Assembly (NCBI GenBank): GCA_963738345.1
Contig: CAVTWI010000002.1
Coordinates: 2,852,001 to 2,916,000 of the forward strand
Length of the DNA: 64,000 bases
Direction of reading: 5' to 3'
Origin: Bog-159 sp963738345
Lineage (GTDB): Bacteria > Acidobacteriota > Terriglobia > Bryobacterales > Bryobacteraceae
Positions 1-9,228 of the stretch are shown piece after piece; the stretch's first letter is position 1; each line of letters begins with the position of its first letter. The position numbers and the translations under genes are program-made. The notes under the pieces are model-generated. The model ran no database searches, was not told where the DNA came from, and saw only the letters and a program-made list of their open reading frames with translations.

Positions 1-1245
1 GCTGGCGAATTGTGGAACGATGTTGAGTGGGTCGCCGGCTGAGACAGTCCATACCGGCAGATAGCCGAAGATACGGCTGGCTGTCTTACCCGTGCTCGCG
101 CCGTGGCAGCGCAGACAGTTCTCGAATTGATTAACCGCCTCGGGCTTCACCGCGCTGGTGCCATCGGCCGCGCTAATGCCCGCCACGTTATTTTGCGAAG
201 CGCGAATCAACGGCGCGGCAGTGAAGGCGGTCACCCGGCTGGACGAGTGCGGATTGTGGCAGTCGACGCAAGTGGCATGCCGGTTCTGATTCAGCAGCAC
301 AGGCTCGCCGGCCGTATGCAGGTTGTTACTGGCGGGATAGGGATGGCCGGTCTTGGCAAATTCCGTGGCGATGTTGGGGATGGCCGGAGAAATGTTCGAG
401 CCGCCGCCATGGCATAACAGACAGTCCTGCTCATTGGGAGCGCGCAACAATCCGGCGGCGGCGGGTGCGTTGTGTACCTGGTGGCAGGAGCCGCAAGCGT
501 TCTGGGCCACCGTGCCGTAACTGCCCACCGATGCTGCACCGGACGTTCGCGCGGTGTTAGGGGCGATGGCGTGAGCGCTAATATCCCATTGGGCCAGCCG
601 GTTGCCGGAACCCGTGGTGATGCGCTTGGGATCGTGACAAGCAAGACAAAGCTGTCCGGCGGAGCTATCGCGCACCAGGAAGTTCTGCGAGATCCGATCA
701 GTGCCCTGCACGTGCGGATTGTGGCACGTGTTGCACTCTATGTTGCCTTTCACCAGCTTGACTAAAGGGTCCGCGGTCTTACCCGATGCCGCCAGCGACT
801 TCACCAACTCAGGATCGTCTTTCAGGGGGAGCATCAGACTATTAGGATGCGAACTCTGCAAGCTGGGGCCAAAGATGTCGGCCGTCTTCATCTTCCCGGA
901 CATTGGGATCCGGCCGTAAGCCTGGGTCTGCCCGGGAGCGACGGTGCCATCATGACAACTCAAGCACAGCAGGCTACTGCTACTTTGCGCGAGTTGGGCT
1001 TGACCGGTCTCTTTGTAAGTGGAACTGGTGTAAGTGGCGTAGGTCTGTTTGGATAGCTTTTGGTTCCAGAGCGGGGTATCGCCGCCCACACCATTGTGCG
1101 GCGCATGGCAGTAGAGGCACGATCCGGGCAGGCGTCCGGTGACGGGCGATCCGCTGCCGCCGGAGAGATCGTGTACGCCGATAACGTCACGATGCTGTGC
1201 CGGCAGCAGCAACGCGCTAAGCAATAGGGCGGCGCAGAGTCTCAT
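1..1245 (-). CDS. Multiheme c-type cytochrome (at least 8 hemes), cut by the window edge
   Basis: The frame stays open from an ATG at 1245 to position 1, so at least 415 codons are present and the C-terminus is missing. After a short hydrophobic signal peptide (MRLCAALLLSALLLPAQ) there are eight CXXCH heme-attachment motifs: CLYCH, CLSCH, CNTCH, CLACH, CGSCH, CLLCH, CVDCH and CLRCH. Several are followed by a further PH or PK, as in doubled-CXXCH cytochromes. It should be exported and carry covalent hemes in the periplasm or on the outer face. Its ATG overlaps the stop of the upstream NHL gene in an ATGA junction, which indicates translational coupling within the cluster that starts at 8861. 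An electron-transfer role is known for such proteins; the partner and acceptor are unknown. Confidence 0.9.
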   Translation of the reverse strand, partial: MRLCAALLLSALLLPAQHRDVIGVHDLSGGSGSPVTGRLPGSCLYCHAPHNGVGGDTPLWNQKLSKQTYATYTSSTYKETGQAQLAQSSSSLLCLSCHDGTVAPGQTQAYGRIPMSGKMKTADIFGPSLQSSHPNSLMLPLKDDPELVKSLAASGKTADPLVKLVKGNIECNTCHNPHVQGTDRISQNFLVRDSSAGQLCLACHDPKRITTGSGNRLAQWDISAHAIAPNTARTSGAASVGSYGTVAQNACGSCHQVHNAPAAAGLLRAPNEQDCLLCHGGGSNISPAIPNIATEFAKTGHPYPASNNLHTAGEPVLLNQNRHATCVDCHNPHSSSRVTAFTAAPLIRASQNNVAGISAADGTSAVKPEAVNQFENCLRCHGASTGKTASRIFGYLPVWTVSAGDPLNIVPQFAS

Positions 1246-2315
1246 TGGGCGCTCCCGCCCCCGCCGAAGTAATGAAATACCTGGACTCGCTGGTTCCGCG
1301 AATCAACCACCAGGATGCGGCCCGAGGAATCTACGGAAAGTCCCGCGGGTAAGTCGAAATCGCCGATGCCGGCCGATTTGCCGAAGTAATAAAGCAAGCG
1401 ACCCTCGCGGTCGAATACTTGCACAATGTTATGGAAAGCGTCACCTAGATAGAAGTGACCTTCGGAATCGATCCCCAGTCCCTTAGCGCGGTATATGCTG
1501 GCGATCCCGTCGCCGGCGCCGCCGAAGGAATATAGGAAGCCGCCCGATAGGTCAAAGACCTGGACGCGAAAGTTCATGGCATCGACGACCGCCAGTTGCG
1601 CTCCCTGCAGCCGCAGTTCAGTCGGAAAGTTGAACTCTCCCGGGGCGTGTCCCAATTTGCCGATGGTGCGCAAGACGCGGCCTTGCATGTCGAGTACGAA
1701 GACCTGGTTGCGCCAGGTGTCGCTGACGTAGATACGCTCTGCGGCAGAGTCGACGGCGATGCCGGTGGGCCGTTTGAAGATGCCTTCCCCGCCCTTCAAT
1801 GCCCCGATCACACGCTCGAATTTTCCGGCCGCACTGAAAACGAAAACCTTGCCCGCTTCGGCGTCCGTCACATAAATATTGTCCTGTTGATCGACGGCTA
1901 CGCCTTGCGGCGCGAGCAGCGGATGGTCGCCATCGGCATGCGATACGAATTTGTATTTCTGTTGGACAAAGTCGAAGACGTGCACCCCGTAAGCACCGGG
2001 ATCCGTCACGATCACACGTCCCCGCGAATCCTCGGCCACGCCGTAGGGCCGCACCATGCTCCGGTATTCAGGCTCGCCTAGGGCGGCGTCCTTCAGCTTG
2101 GTAAAGAAACCACGCTTGGCTCTAACTTCCCGTTCGGAGTTGAAGGAGCGTTCGAAGGTCAGGCGGCGGCCGCCGTCCATCAGCAGTTCGGGAGCATCCA
2201 CCGAGGCTGGCTTGGGAATGGAACGCCCAGCGGACGATATGGGTATCAGGGCGAGCAAGGCCCAGGCCACCCGGCGGACGCGAATTGAGCCGGGGCTTAG
2301 AAGAAGCTGAACCAT
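1242..2315 (-). CDS. NHL-repeat beta-propeller protein, exported
   Basis: This 357-aa protein has an N-terminal hydrophobic segment (about residues 15-30) that looks like a signal peptide. About six NHL-type blades follow, each with a pattern of GVAVD or GIAVD, then an aspartate-rich turn, then VxVFD. The blades run from about residue 90 to the C-terminus. NHL propellers are scaffolds for protein or ligand contacts and have no fixed reaction. The start overlaps the end of the beta-barrel gene by 19 bp, and the stop overlaps the next cytochrome start, so the gene is embedded in a cytochrome cluster. An accessory role in cytochrome assembly or surface display is inferred from neighbours only. 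Confidence 0.87.
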   Translation of the reverse strand: MVQLLLSPGSIRVRRVAWALLALIPISSAGRSIPKPASVDAPELLMDGGRRLTFERSFNSEREVRAKRGFFTKLKDAALGEPEYRSMVRPYGVAEDSRGRVIVTDPGAYGVHVFDFVQQKYKFVSHADGDHPLLAPQGVAVDQQDNIYVTDAEAGKVFVFSAAGKFERVIGALKGGEGIFKRPTGIAVDSAAERIYVSDTWRNQVFVLDMQGRVLRTIGKLGHAPGEFNFPTELRLQGAQLAVVDAMNFRVQVFDLSGGFLYSFGGAGDGIASIYRAKGLGIDSEGHFYLGDAFHNIVQVFDREGRLLYYFGKSAGIGDFDLPAGLSVDSSGRILVVDSRNQRVQVFHYFGGGGSAQ

Positions 2316-4129
2316 CGTGTTAGACCGAAATAGAAAGACCCTAGCATGGTAGGGGGAAACCCAGAAGCGCTGAAACTCTGCGTCAACCGGGCATAGCCGG
2401 CCTGGAAATAAGTCTTTCTGACGATATATAAGATCCTGGCAGTTACTTGGGACGTGTTGTTATTGGAGCTGGAAGCGTCGTTTTGAGTGTTACTGGTAGC
2501 TTCGGAGTACGCTACAGACAGCGAGAGACCGCGCACTGGCGTGGCGCCCAAACCGAAAGAATAGGCCTTGCCGCCATAGAGCACGACGGCGGCAGGAGTC
2601 AGAATCGGCAGCGGAATCGGAGTTGCCACTAAGCCTGTTCCGGTGAGTATAGCGTTGCCGCTAGACTTCGAGTACGCCGCGGTGCCCGTGATCCAACGAT
2701 AGAACAGCGATGTCGAATACGCCTGGCTGAAACTGGTGGTGCCCGATTGCCCCGCCAAACCAGACTTAGTGCCGCTCACCACATTGCTCCACATGGATTT
2801 TCGCCCGAACCGGCGGCTGGCATTGCCCGAATAGCCGAAAGTATTAGTGAGGTAGGACGCCAGCAGGGTTTGCTGATCCTGCGCGTAGTTGGCCAGTCCC
2901 GATAAGGACCAACGCCGGACCTCGCGGCTGTAGTTGAGCGAACCGATCACGCCGATGTGCGTCTCGTCGCTGGGGCTGATGGTGCTGCGCACGGCGCCGG
3001 CGGTGGCATTCAGCATCCCGCCCCATAGGATATTGGCGTAAGTTGCAGTTCCCGTGAAAGAATTGTCGGTTAGGGCCGTACCGGCAAAGCGCTGCTCCTG
3101 ATACTGCTCGGTACCGTTAAACGAGGTGTGCCAGGCGGGCACCGAATAGGAAGCGAAGGCACTGAGGGCCAAGGCGTGCGACGATTCGAGCGGCAGCCCC
3201 TCCCCGGCGATTCCGCCAGCGGCCGCGATGGATTGATAAAGTTCGCCGATCAGGTTGTCGAGATATTGTGCATTAGCGCCAAATGAAAGTCGCTCGATGG
3301 GATTGAAGATCAGCCCCGAATAAGCCGTATCCAGAGTGCCGTTGTAACTGCCTAGCGTGCTATTGTAATCGAGGTCGGAACGGGTCGCGCCGGCCGAAAA
3401 CGTTCCGTGGAAGGGCAGCCGATGGCCCAAGCCGAAAGAGTAGGAATTTGTATCTGAATCGGATGTTTCCAGTTCCGCACCGGAATAGAGTTGCGGCAAC
3501 TCCGATTTCACCGCTGAATAATGATAGCTCCCGTTCAAGTTGAAGCCTAGCAATGAATAACTGGAATTCAGCACAAGCGAGTGGAAATCGTTGCGGCTGT
3601 TGGTGTCGGCGCCGTAAATGGAATAATCGCTGCCGCCCATCTGATAACTAAACGACAGACTGGGAAGCTTCGCCACATGCTCGCCCCATCCGACACTAAA
3701 GACATCCGAATTGCCGTGACTCGTGAAGTTGGCGACGCCCGGAATGCCGAAATTGCCTTCTCCATTGAATGTCTTGTTATAAGAGATCGATCCTGGAAAG
3801 TTACTGCCGCCGAATATCGACGTCGTGGCGTTAACCCCGCTGCTATCGGTAATGGATTGGAAGTCGGAATTCGTGCGGGATTGATTATAGAAAGGCTGGA
3901 TGTTAAAGGAAAGCAGGTTGGGATTGTAATAGGCGCCAGTCAGGGTAGCGGCGCCGCCAGCCGTAACTCCATGATCGGATGCGGTGAGGTTTCCATAATC
4001 TGCCGTATACCCGGCCGAGAGCGAACCGCTGAGGTCGGTAGTCAGGTCGCCCGTATGCAATTGCGCATATGCGCACGGCCCTATCAGCCCAAACAGACAG
4101 ATCGCGGCTATCGATATTCTCCCCACCAA
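2297..4129 (-). CDS. Predicted outer-membrane beta-barrel protein of the cytochrome cluster
   Basis: This 610-aa protein starts at TTG (or GTG one codon later) behind an AGGGGA Shine-Dalgarno. It has a signal peptide ending near residue 22 (CAYAQ). The rest is rich in Ser, Gly, Asn, Thr and Tyr, with alternating polar and hydrophobic stretches, and ends in an aromatic residue (WFSFF). These are the usual marks of an outer-membrane barrel. No named family was recognised with confidence. Its place between a parvulin chaperone and multiheme cytochromes suggests the porin part of a porin-cytochrome conduit, comparable in logic to MtrB/OmbB systems. That assignment is inference: no sequence similarity to MtrB could be tested here. 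Confidence 0.75.
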   Translation of the reverse strand: MVGRISIAAICLFGLIGPCAYAQLHTGDLTTDLSGSLSAGYTADYGNLTASDHGVTAGGAATLTGAYYNPNLLSFNIQPFYNQSRTNSDFQSITDSSGVNATTSIFGGSNFPGSISYNKTFNGEGNFGIPGVANFTSHGNSDVFSVGWGEHVAKLPSLSFSYQMGGSDYSIYGADTNSRNDFHSLVLNSSYSLLGFNLNGSYHYSAVKSELPQLYSGAELETSDSDTNSYSFGLGHRLPFHGTFSAGATRSDLDYNSTLGSYNGTLDTAYSGLIFNPIERLSFGANAQYLDNLIGELYQSIAAAGGIAGEGLPLESSHALALSAFASYSVPAWHTSFNGTEQYQEQRFAGTALTDNSFTGTATYANILWGGMLNATAGAVRSTISPSDETHIGVIGSLNYSREVRRWSLSGLANYAQDQQTLLASYLTNTFGYSGNASRRFGRKSMWSNVVSGTKSGLAGQSGTTSFSQAYSTSLFYRWITGTAAYSKSSGNAILTGTGLVATPIPLPILTPAAVVLYGGKAYSFGLGATPVRGLSLSVAYSEATSNTQNDASSSNNNTSQVTARILYIVRKTYFQAGYARLTQSFSASGFPPTMLGSFYFGLTRWFSFF

Positions 4130-4158
4130 AGCTTTCCCCTGGCTTCGCCGCGTAACCG

Positions 4159-5145
4159 TCAGAGCTCCTCTATTTTGGCTTTGCTACGCAGCCGCCTGCC
4201 TAGCGCCGACCGAAATTGTTCCGTCTTGGTTTTCTCCAACTCTTTGCGCAGCGAGTCGCGCGCGTCTTCAAATTTCTTCACACCGGCGGCGGTGTGGCCG
4301 TTCATGCGTACGATGGTGAACGTCTGATCCACCTGGATAATTCCGCTGATTTCGCCTGGCCGCAGTGTCAACAGCACCTTCACGATTTCGGGCGGCAGTT
4401 TGGAGCGGTCCACCAGCTTGTGGTCGCCCATCACCACGCGGTAATCGTCTTCCGATATGCTTTCCGCAAGCAAACCGAATTGTTCGTAAGTTTTCGTTGC
4501 CTGTGCCTGTTTCAGGGCTCTGGCTGCGCGCTTGCGGGCCTCGTCCATCTGCGCCGCGGATGCCTTGGCCGGGGGAATCATGGAAATAGTCTGGACCGAA
4601 AATGATTCCGGAATACGGAAAGCGGCGGGGTTCTTGTCGTAATAAACTTTGGCTTCCGCCATGGAAACGGCAGCCTTGTCGGACACTTCGATTTTCATGA
4701 GCCGGTCGATAAGCAGCGAACGACGGATCCGTGCACGCGCCATCTCCTCGGAACCGTTTACTTCCGCCTTCAAGAACTGGCGGTAGGCTTCCTGACTGGC
4801 GAACTCTTTGCGGAAATCGGTCCAGGCGCGGTCTATTTGCGCGGGCGGTAGGCTAATCTTTTGGCGCAACGCTTCCTGATAAACAAGTTCGTCGAAGACG
4901 ATCATCTGCAGGGCGCCTTTGCGGATATTGGGTTCCAGGGCTTTGGGAAACTGGCCGCCATGCTGCGCGGCATAAGGAAAGATAGCCAGCATCTCCCGGT
5001 GAAGATCACGATCGGTGAGAATGGTTCCGTTCACCCGCGCCACAGGGCGGGCCGGCGCCGTTACGGCAGGCGAAACGTTAGGCGCACCGGCCTGTGCGGA
5101 CAGTGCGGAGGCCAGCAAAACGGAGACCGTGAAGTAGGTTTTCAT
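4159..5145 (-). CDS. Periplasmic parvulin-type peptidyl-prolyl isomerase (PpiC/SurA-like)
   Basis: This 328-aa protein has a clear signal peptide (cleavage near ALSAQA). A SurA-like helical N-domain starting at RVNGTILTDRDL spans about residues 35-160. A parvulin-like domain with FSVQTISM and a LRPGEISGII segment follows at about 180-295, and the C-terminal helix is basic. Such proteins help outer-membrane proteins fold in the periplasm. It lies directly upstream, in transcription order, of the beta-barrel gene and downstream of the 4-heme cytochrome, so the barrel is the obvious client. Rotamase activity is not certain, because the catalytic His/Cys positions are not obvious by eye. Confidence 0.87.
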   Translation of the reverse strand: MKTYFTVSVLLASALSAQAGAPNVSPAVTAPARPVARVNGTILTDRDLHREMLAIFPYAAQHGGQFPKALEPNIRKGALQMIVFDELVYQEALRQKISLPPAQIDRAWTDFRKEFASQEAYRQFLKAEVNGSEEMARARIRRSLLIDRLMKIEVSDKAAVSMAEAKVYYDKNPAAFRIPESFSVQTISMIPPAKASAAQMDEARKRAARALKQAQATKTYEQFGLLAESISEDDYRVVMGDHKLVDRSKLPPEIVKVLLTLRPGEISGIIQVDQTFTIVRMNGHTAAGVKKFEDARDSLRKELEKTKTEQFRSALGRRLRSKAKIEEL

Positions 5146-5158
5146 AATTTCCGAGAGT

Positions 5159-5177
5159 GGGGGGGGTTGCCCCCCCC
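5159..5177 (-). promoter_or_regulatory. Perfect G8/C8 hairpin between cytochrome and PPIase genes
   Basis: Eight G, a 3-base loop (TTG on the plus strand) and eight C form an uninterrupted stem. It lies about 17 bases after the stop of the 4-heme cytochrome gene and 13 bases before the PPIase start codon, so it would sit in the mRNA close to that ribosome binding site. It has no T-run, so it is not a classical terminator. It may lower translation of the PPIase or protect an mRNA end; both are inference. Confidence 0.55.
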
Positions 5178-5194
5178 ATGAGACCCTCGCCTTT

Positions 5195-6064
5195 CTACAG
5201 ATGGGTGATACCGGTGGTCGTAACGGTCATGAGGCCGTGCATTTCGTTCGACTCTCCCCCGTGGCAGGTACGGCAGAACTGCGCAGCCGCGTTGCTCCCG
5301 CTGGTGTTGTTGGGAGTGTACGGGCCCCGCATGAAGAACGAGGTGTTCCAGTTCTGGTTGGTGGCGGAACCCAGCATTTTGCCTGACCAGATGGTTTCGC
5401 TATGTTGATCGTGGCAAGTTGTGCAGGTAACCGTCGGGACGTTGTTCACTACCGCCAACGACACGGGAAAACCGTAGTTGGTGTTGGCGAAAACGCTGCT
5501 GGCCGGACCGGTCATTTGAACGATTCCGGTCGAGGAAATGGTGCAATCCCAGTTGTAAGTACCACCGCAACCGAAAGTCGCGGAGGGGCCGACCGGGTGG
5601 TCGTTGTTGTATTGGCCGGCGGTGGAACCGTCGTTGCCGAGCAGGGTGGGAGCGTTTCCGCCAACCACCGGCAGGGGCTCAACGGTTTGGCCCTTCATCA
5701 TGCCAGGCCTCGCCAGGTTGCCGTCGTGGCAGCTCAAGCAAGCGATAATCGCGAAGTTCGGGTCGTGTGCACTGCTAAAGCCGGTGATGGAAGAGGGGAG
5801 GGTAACGCTATACCCACCCGCATCGCCGAATGCGATCGTCTTCCCATACAGAGGAGTCAGGTTCTGTCCCCAGAGAGCCAGCGTACCGGTGCCGGGGTCG
5901 GTGGTATTACCAACACCGTTTCCACCGTTGGCGCCGCTGTGCGGAGCGTGGCAGGCAACGCAGCCACGGCCGTAAACATTGTGCGCTCCAAGGACGTCGG
6001 TTTGTGCCATGGCGGTCATCGAAACAAGAGCGATGATGAGCACCAAAAGCGCGAGTCTATTCAT
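5195..6064 (-). CDS. Tetraheme c-type cytochrome, exported
   Basis: The start is placed at the ATG at 6064 because an AGGAGG Shine-Dalgarno stands 8 bases upstream; a TTG one codon earlier is less likely. The protein of about 289 aa has a signal peptide (LALLVLIIALVSMTAMAQ) and four CXXCH sites: CVACH, CLSCH, CTTCH and CRTCH. The first lies at about residue 35 and the last near the C-terminus. Spacing between hemes is wide and the intervening sequence is Gly/Asn/Thr-rich. Its architecture resembles the larger cytochrome at the left edge (similar GRGCVACHAPH-like opening), so the two may be paralogues. It lies in the middle of the cluster, upstream of the PPIase and barrel genes. Confidence 0.9.
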   Translation of the reverse strand: MNRLALLVLIIALVSMTAMAQTDVLGAHNVYGRGCVACHAPHSGANGGNGVGNTTDPGTGTLALWGQNLTPLYGKTIAFGDAGGYSVTLPSSITGFSSAHDPNFAIIACLSCHDGNLARPGMMKGQTVEPLPVVGGNAPTLLGNDGSTAGQYNNDHPVGPSATFGCGGTYNWDCTISSTGIVQMTGPASSVFANTNYGFPVSLAVVNNVPTVTCTTCHDQHSETIWSGKMLGSATNQNWNTSFFMRGPYTPNNTSGSNAAAQFCRTCHGGESNEMHGLMTVTTTGITHL

Positions 6065-6121
6065 CAAAAAGGCCTCCTAAGCCTGTCTTACAACTGCAAT
6101 GCGGACGCGGGTTTTGCCCAT

Positions 6122-7336
6122 TCATCCGTTTGGCTCCGCATAGAGCCAAATACCTATCGCGGCCCACTGGCCGCCTTGCCCCGCCACCGGTGTCTTGCGG
6201 ATACCTTCCGCCTCGGCGTCAGTCACATACTGAAACGCCTGCACTCTGCCGGGAAACTGCTCCGAAACAATCACGCGGTTCTTTTGGTCGATAGCAATGC
6301 CGTAGGCCGCTTGAAACTGTCCCGGATACGGACCTTGCTCGCCGAAATAGATCAGCAGCCGCCCTTCGCGATCGAAAACCTGCACGCGGCTCTGAACTTC
6401 ATCCACCACCCAGATATGTCCATCTCCATCGACGGCAATACCTTTCGGCCGCGCGAAGCGCCCGGGTCCGTCGCCCGGTTTGGCCAAATTCACTGATGAA
6501 GCTTCCTTCCGCATCGAAGATCTCTACGCGATTGTTCAGCGTGTCCGTGACATACAGATTGCCGTCGGCTATCCACGGCCACATTCGTCGGAACGAAAAA
6601 GTTGCCCGGATCGGTGAGGGTGTGCTTCTTGCCCGTCGTGCCGATGGTGCGCAGCAGTTTATAATTGTCGGCGTCGAACACGATAACTTGGTCTTTCCCG
6701 TGTCCACCACATAAAGGAAGCGGTTCTCGCGGTCGATGGCTAGCCCGCCCGGATCGGCCAGGACCGCCCGCCACCACGAGGCTTCCTGCTCGATGTTTGC
6801 GCATTAAACACCAGCACGTGGCGGAATTTCGAATCGGATACGAAGAGCCGGTCGTTATCGTCCATCGCCAGGCCATTAATCAGGCCAAAACGGGCCTCCG
6901 TTCCGTTGCGGATCAACTGGGCTTCCTTGGTAGTGGGATCGATGATGAAGACTGCCCCCACCGCCTGATCGGCCGCGTAAATCAGGCCCTTCGAATCCGC
7001 CGCCACGCCATAAACACGGATGAACTGCAGCGGAATCTTGACGTTCTTCTCGGTCTGCGATTGCGCGCCGGCTAGGACGTCCTTCCAATTCTTTTTCTGA
7101 TTCTTAGGCTTCTCGAGGATGGCGGGATCGTATTTCTCGCCGGTATACATGCCAAGGTAGCGAATCCGCGCAAGCTCGGGAGGCTGCGGCCACACCAGGT
7201 TGCTGGTATCGATGTTGATGCGCGCTGGCGCGGTAGGTTCGGCTTTGGCGTTCTTGGACTTTTTCTGCGCAGTTGCCGGCAGGCACATAAGGGCAATCGC
7301 CACGATGCCGGCAATGTTGCGAATGCGCGGACGCAT
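6122..7336 (-). pseudogene. NHL-repeat protein, reading frame broken by four single-base indels
   Basis: The start at 7336 gives a signal peptide (AGIVAIALMCLPATAQ) and the first blades, with about 405 codons in all. The reading then moves between frames near 6797 (one base missing in an A-run), 6692 (one base missing), 6567 (one extra) and 6482 (one extra). Joined, the sequence gives a continuous six-bladed NHL protein ending TDAEAEGIRKTPVAG... at 6122. The two losses and two gains cancel, and each blade is well conserved on both sides of every shift. That fits sequencing error or very recent damage better than old decay. Only one base separates its ATG from the stop of the 16-heme cytochrome gene (TAA-T-ATG), indicating coupling. 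Role as for the other NHL protein of the cluster. Confidence 0.8.
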
Positions 7337-7337
7337 A

Positions 7338-8861
7338 TTAATTTGCCCCCGCTTTGGTCGCTTTCAGATCGAGGCCATTGACGTGACAAGTCCTGCAGAA
7401 ACTCATATTGTTGCTCTGGTCTTTCACCAGCAGTCCTGGCTTGGCCGATGCATGCGGCTGGTGACAGCTCGCGCAACTGATCGGCGTAATCACTTTGGAT
7501 GTGGCCGGATCTACTACGTCCTGCACCGGATGGCGCGTGGTGGGGTGGCCGAAGCCGTACTTCAACGGCAGTGTGGGGACCTTGGCGAAGTAATTCTCCG
7601 GCAGCTTCACTTTACCGTCGAAGATGGCTACCAGATGCTCTTTCTCCAACTTCGCGGGCGAAGCTTCGGGACCATGGCATTCCAGGCACAACTGGTTCTC
7701 GCTCTTGGTCCGCAGCAGTTTGGCGTTGTCGCCCCCGTGCGGCTCATGGCAGGTCGCGCAACCCTGCTCGAAAGCGGGCTGGTGCAAGTGTCCCTTTTTC
7801 TGTAGTTCGGCCTGCTCGCTGTGGCATGTCAGGCAAGCATTCACCGGATCGGGACGAATGAAGCCCGGGGTGCGGCCGGCGTGCGGGCTATGGCAATCGG
7901 TGCAATCGCCTTGGGCTCCGGGGTGCTGCACCTTGGCCGTTTGAATCTTCTTGGCCTGTTCGTCGTGGCAGGTGACGCAAAGTTCCTTCACGCTGGGCGC
8001 CGTCAGCACCACCTTGCCGTCTTTGGCCGGCTGGTGGCAGGTATCGCAAGCCTTCGCCTCAAAGGGGCTATGCTGAAATGCGCGCATCAACTTGGGAGCA
8101 TTCGACTGGTGCGGGTCGTGGCAAGTCAGGCAATCCGCCTTTTCGATCGGCTGGCCTTGGTGCGCTTTTACGATCTGCGCGTCCTTGGGGTCGTGGCATT
8201 CGGTGCAGAGCGCCGGACTGGCCTTGGTCAAGTGATAGCGGAATTCGGCGTCGGCCGACGGGCCGGTTTTGTGGGTGACGTGGCAGGTTTCGCAGCCCCC
8301 GTCCAGCGCCGCGTGACGGCTGCCGGCGGCCGGCACGTTTAGCCCCTGTGTATGGCACTGCAGGCAGAGATTGGTATCTTTGGTGGCGCCGTCGGTCGCC
8401 TTTAGCAGTTGGTTCTTGACCGCGGAAGTGTGGGGATCATGGCACTTAAGGCAGTCGCGCACCGCGGGTGCGTGTACGTGGCCTTTAATCTGGCTGGCAT
8501 CCATGCCCGCGTGGCATTGCAGGCAAAGCTTCACCGGCGTTACCGCGGTCAGCTTAATTCGGGTAACGTCTTTGGTCACCCGCAGTTCGTGGCAACTCAG
8601 GCATCCTGTGGCAATTGCCGAGTGCACGGCCTTGCCTTTAGTCTTGTCTTCGTGGCAGGTAATGCACTTGGCGGCGTCGGTATTCGGCTCCAGCGGAACG
8701 GGGTGCGTTTTTCCTTGAGAGGAAATGGCCGTTAGAAGCACTAGGAGAAAACAGGTTACTCCTTGTAGGGCGGTGGTGCTGGCAAGCGCCAGGGCGTAGC
8801 GGGAGCCCATCGCCCACGTAGCTTGCGATTTCGTCCCGGACTGCCGTCGACCCAGACCCAT
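7338..8861 (-). CDS. Sixteen-heme c-type cytochrome (doubled CXXCH type)
   Basis: The protein has 507 aa. The start at 8861 is supported by a GGAGAGGGG Shine-Dalgarno; an internal Met 18 is an alternative. A hydrophobic segment at about residues 35-48 acts as signal or anchor. Sixteen CXXCH motifs follow at regular intervals of 25-35 residues, many as CXXCHDPH or CXXCHxPH in the style of the doubled-CXXCH domain. Long arrays of this kind form electron-conducting wires in the periplasm or across the outer membrane. It is the first gene of the cluster that runs to position 1, with its own upstream gap of about 370 bases. Confidence 0.92.
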   Translation of the reverse strand: MGLGRRQSGTKSQATWAMGSRYALALASTTALQGVTCFLLVLLTAISSQGKTHPVPLEPNTDAAKCITCHEDKTKGKAVHSAIATGCLSCHELRVTKDVTRIKLTAVTPVKLCLQCHAGMDASQIKGHVHAPAVRDCLKCHDPHTSAVKNQLLKATDGATKDTNLCLQCHTQGLNVPAAGSRHAALDGGCETCHVTHKTGPSADAEFRYHLTKASPALCTECHDPKDAQIVKAHQGQPIEKADCLTCHDPHQSNAPKLMRAFQHSPFEAKACDTCHQPAKDGKVVLTAPSVKELCVTCHDEQAKKIQTAKVQHPGAQGDCTDCHSPHAGRTPGFIRPDPVNACLTCHSEQAELQKKGHLHQPAFEQGCATCHEPHGGDNAKLLRTKSENQLCLECHGPEASPAKLEKEHLVAIFDGKVKLPENYFAKVPTLPLKYGFGHPTTRHPVQDVVDPATSKVITPISCASCHQPHASAKPGLLVKDQSNNMSFCRTCHVNGLDLKATKAGAN

Positions 8862-9228
8862 AAACCCCTCTCCGGCAGCCGCCTTCCGAGGCGACGCTGG
8901 AGCAGCAAGAAAGATGTAGACCGGGGTTGATGCACTTCATAGGCCAGAGGAGGTAGACAGCGGACCACATCTGTATTGCGTTCTTACGCCCGATTCCCGC
9001 TCGCTGACCATGAGGTCGTCATCTGCCATATAGTATTGGGGTTCCGAAGATTGCAGGAAAATACAACAGGCTATCTATACGGCTTAGCGGTCGGACCCAT
9101 AGCCGTTGCGAACCGCTGTGGTAAAGCGCAACCAGTGGTGAATTTGAGGGATATCACCCATCTCACTCGGGGGATTGAGCCCACCTTAGTGAGTACCAAG
9201 CGTCCCATGACCCAGGTGTTTACCAAGG
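8862..9228. other. Intergenic gap upstream of the cytochrome cluster
   Basis: No convincing gene is seen in this 367-base stretch. It should contain the promoter for the cytochrome cluster (minus strand). No clear -35/-10 pair or operator palindrome could be picked out by eye. Confidence 0.5.

Noticed and set aside
103..8735. Plus-strand frames opposite the cytochrome cluster
   Set aside because: They are shadows of GC-rich coding sequence on the other strand, without signals or domains, while the minus strand shows CXXCH and NHL motifs.
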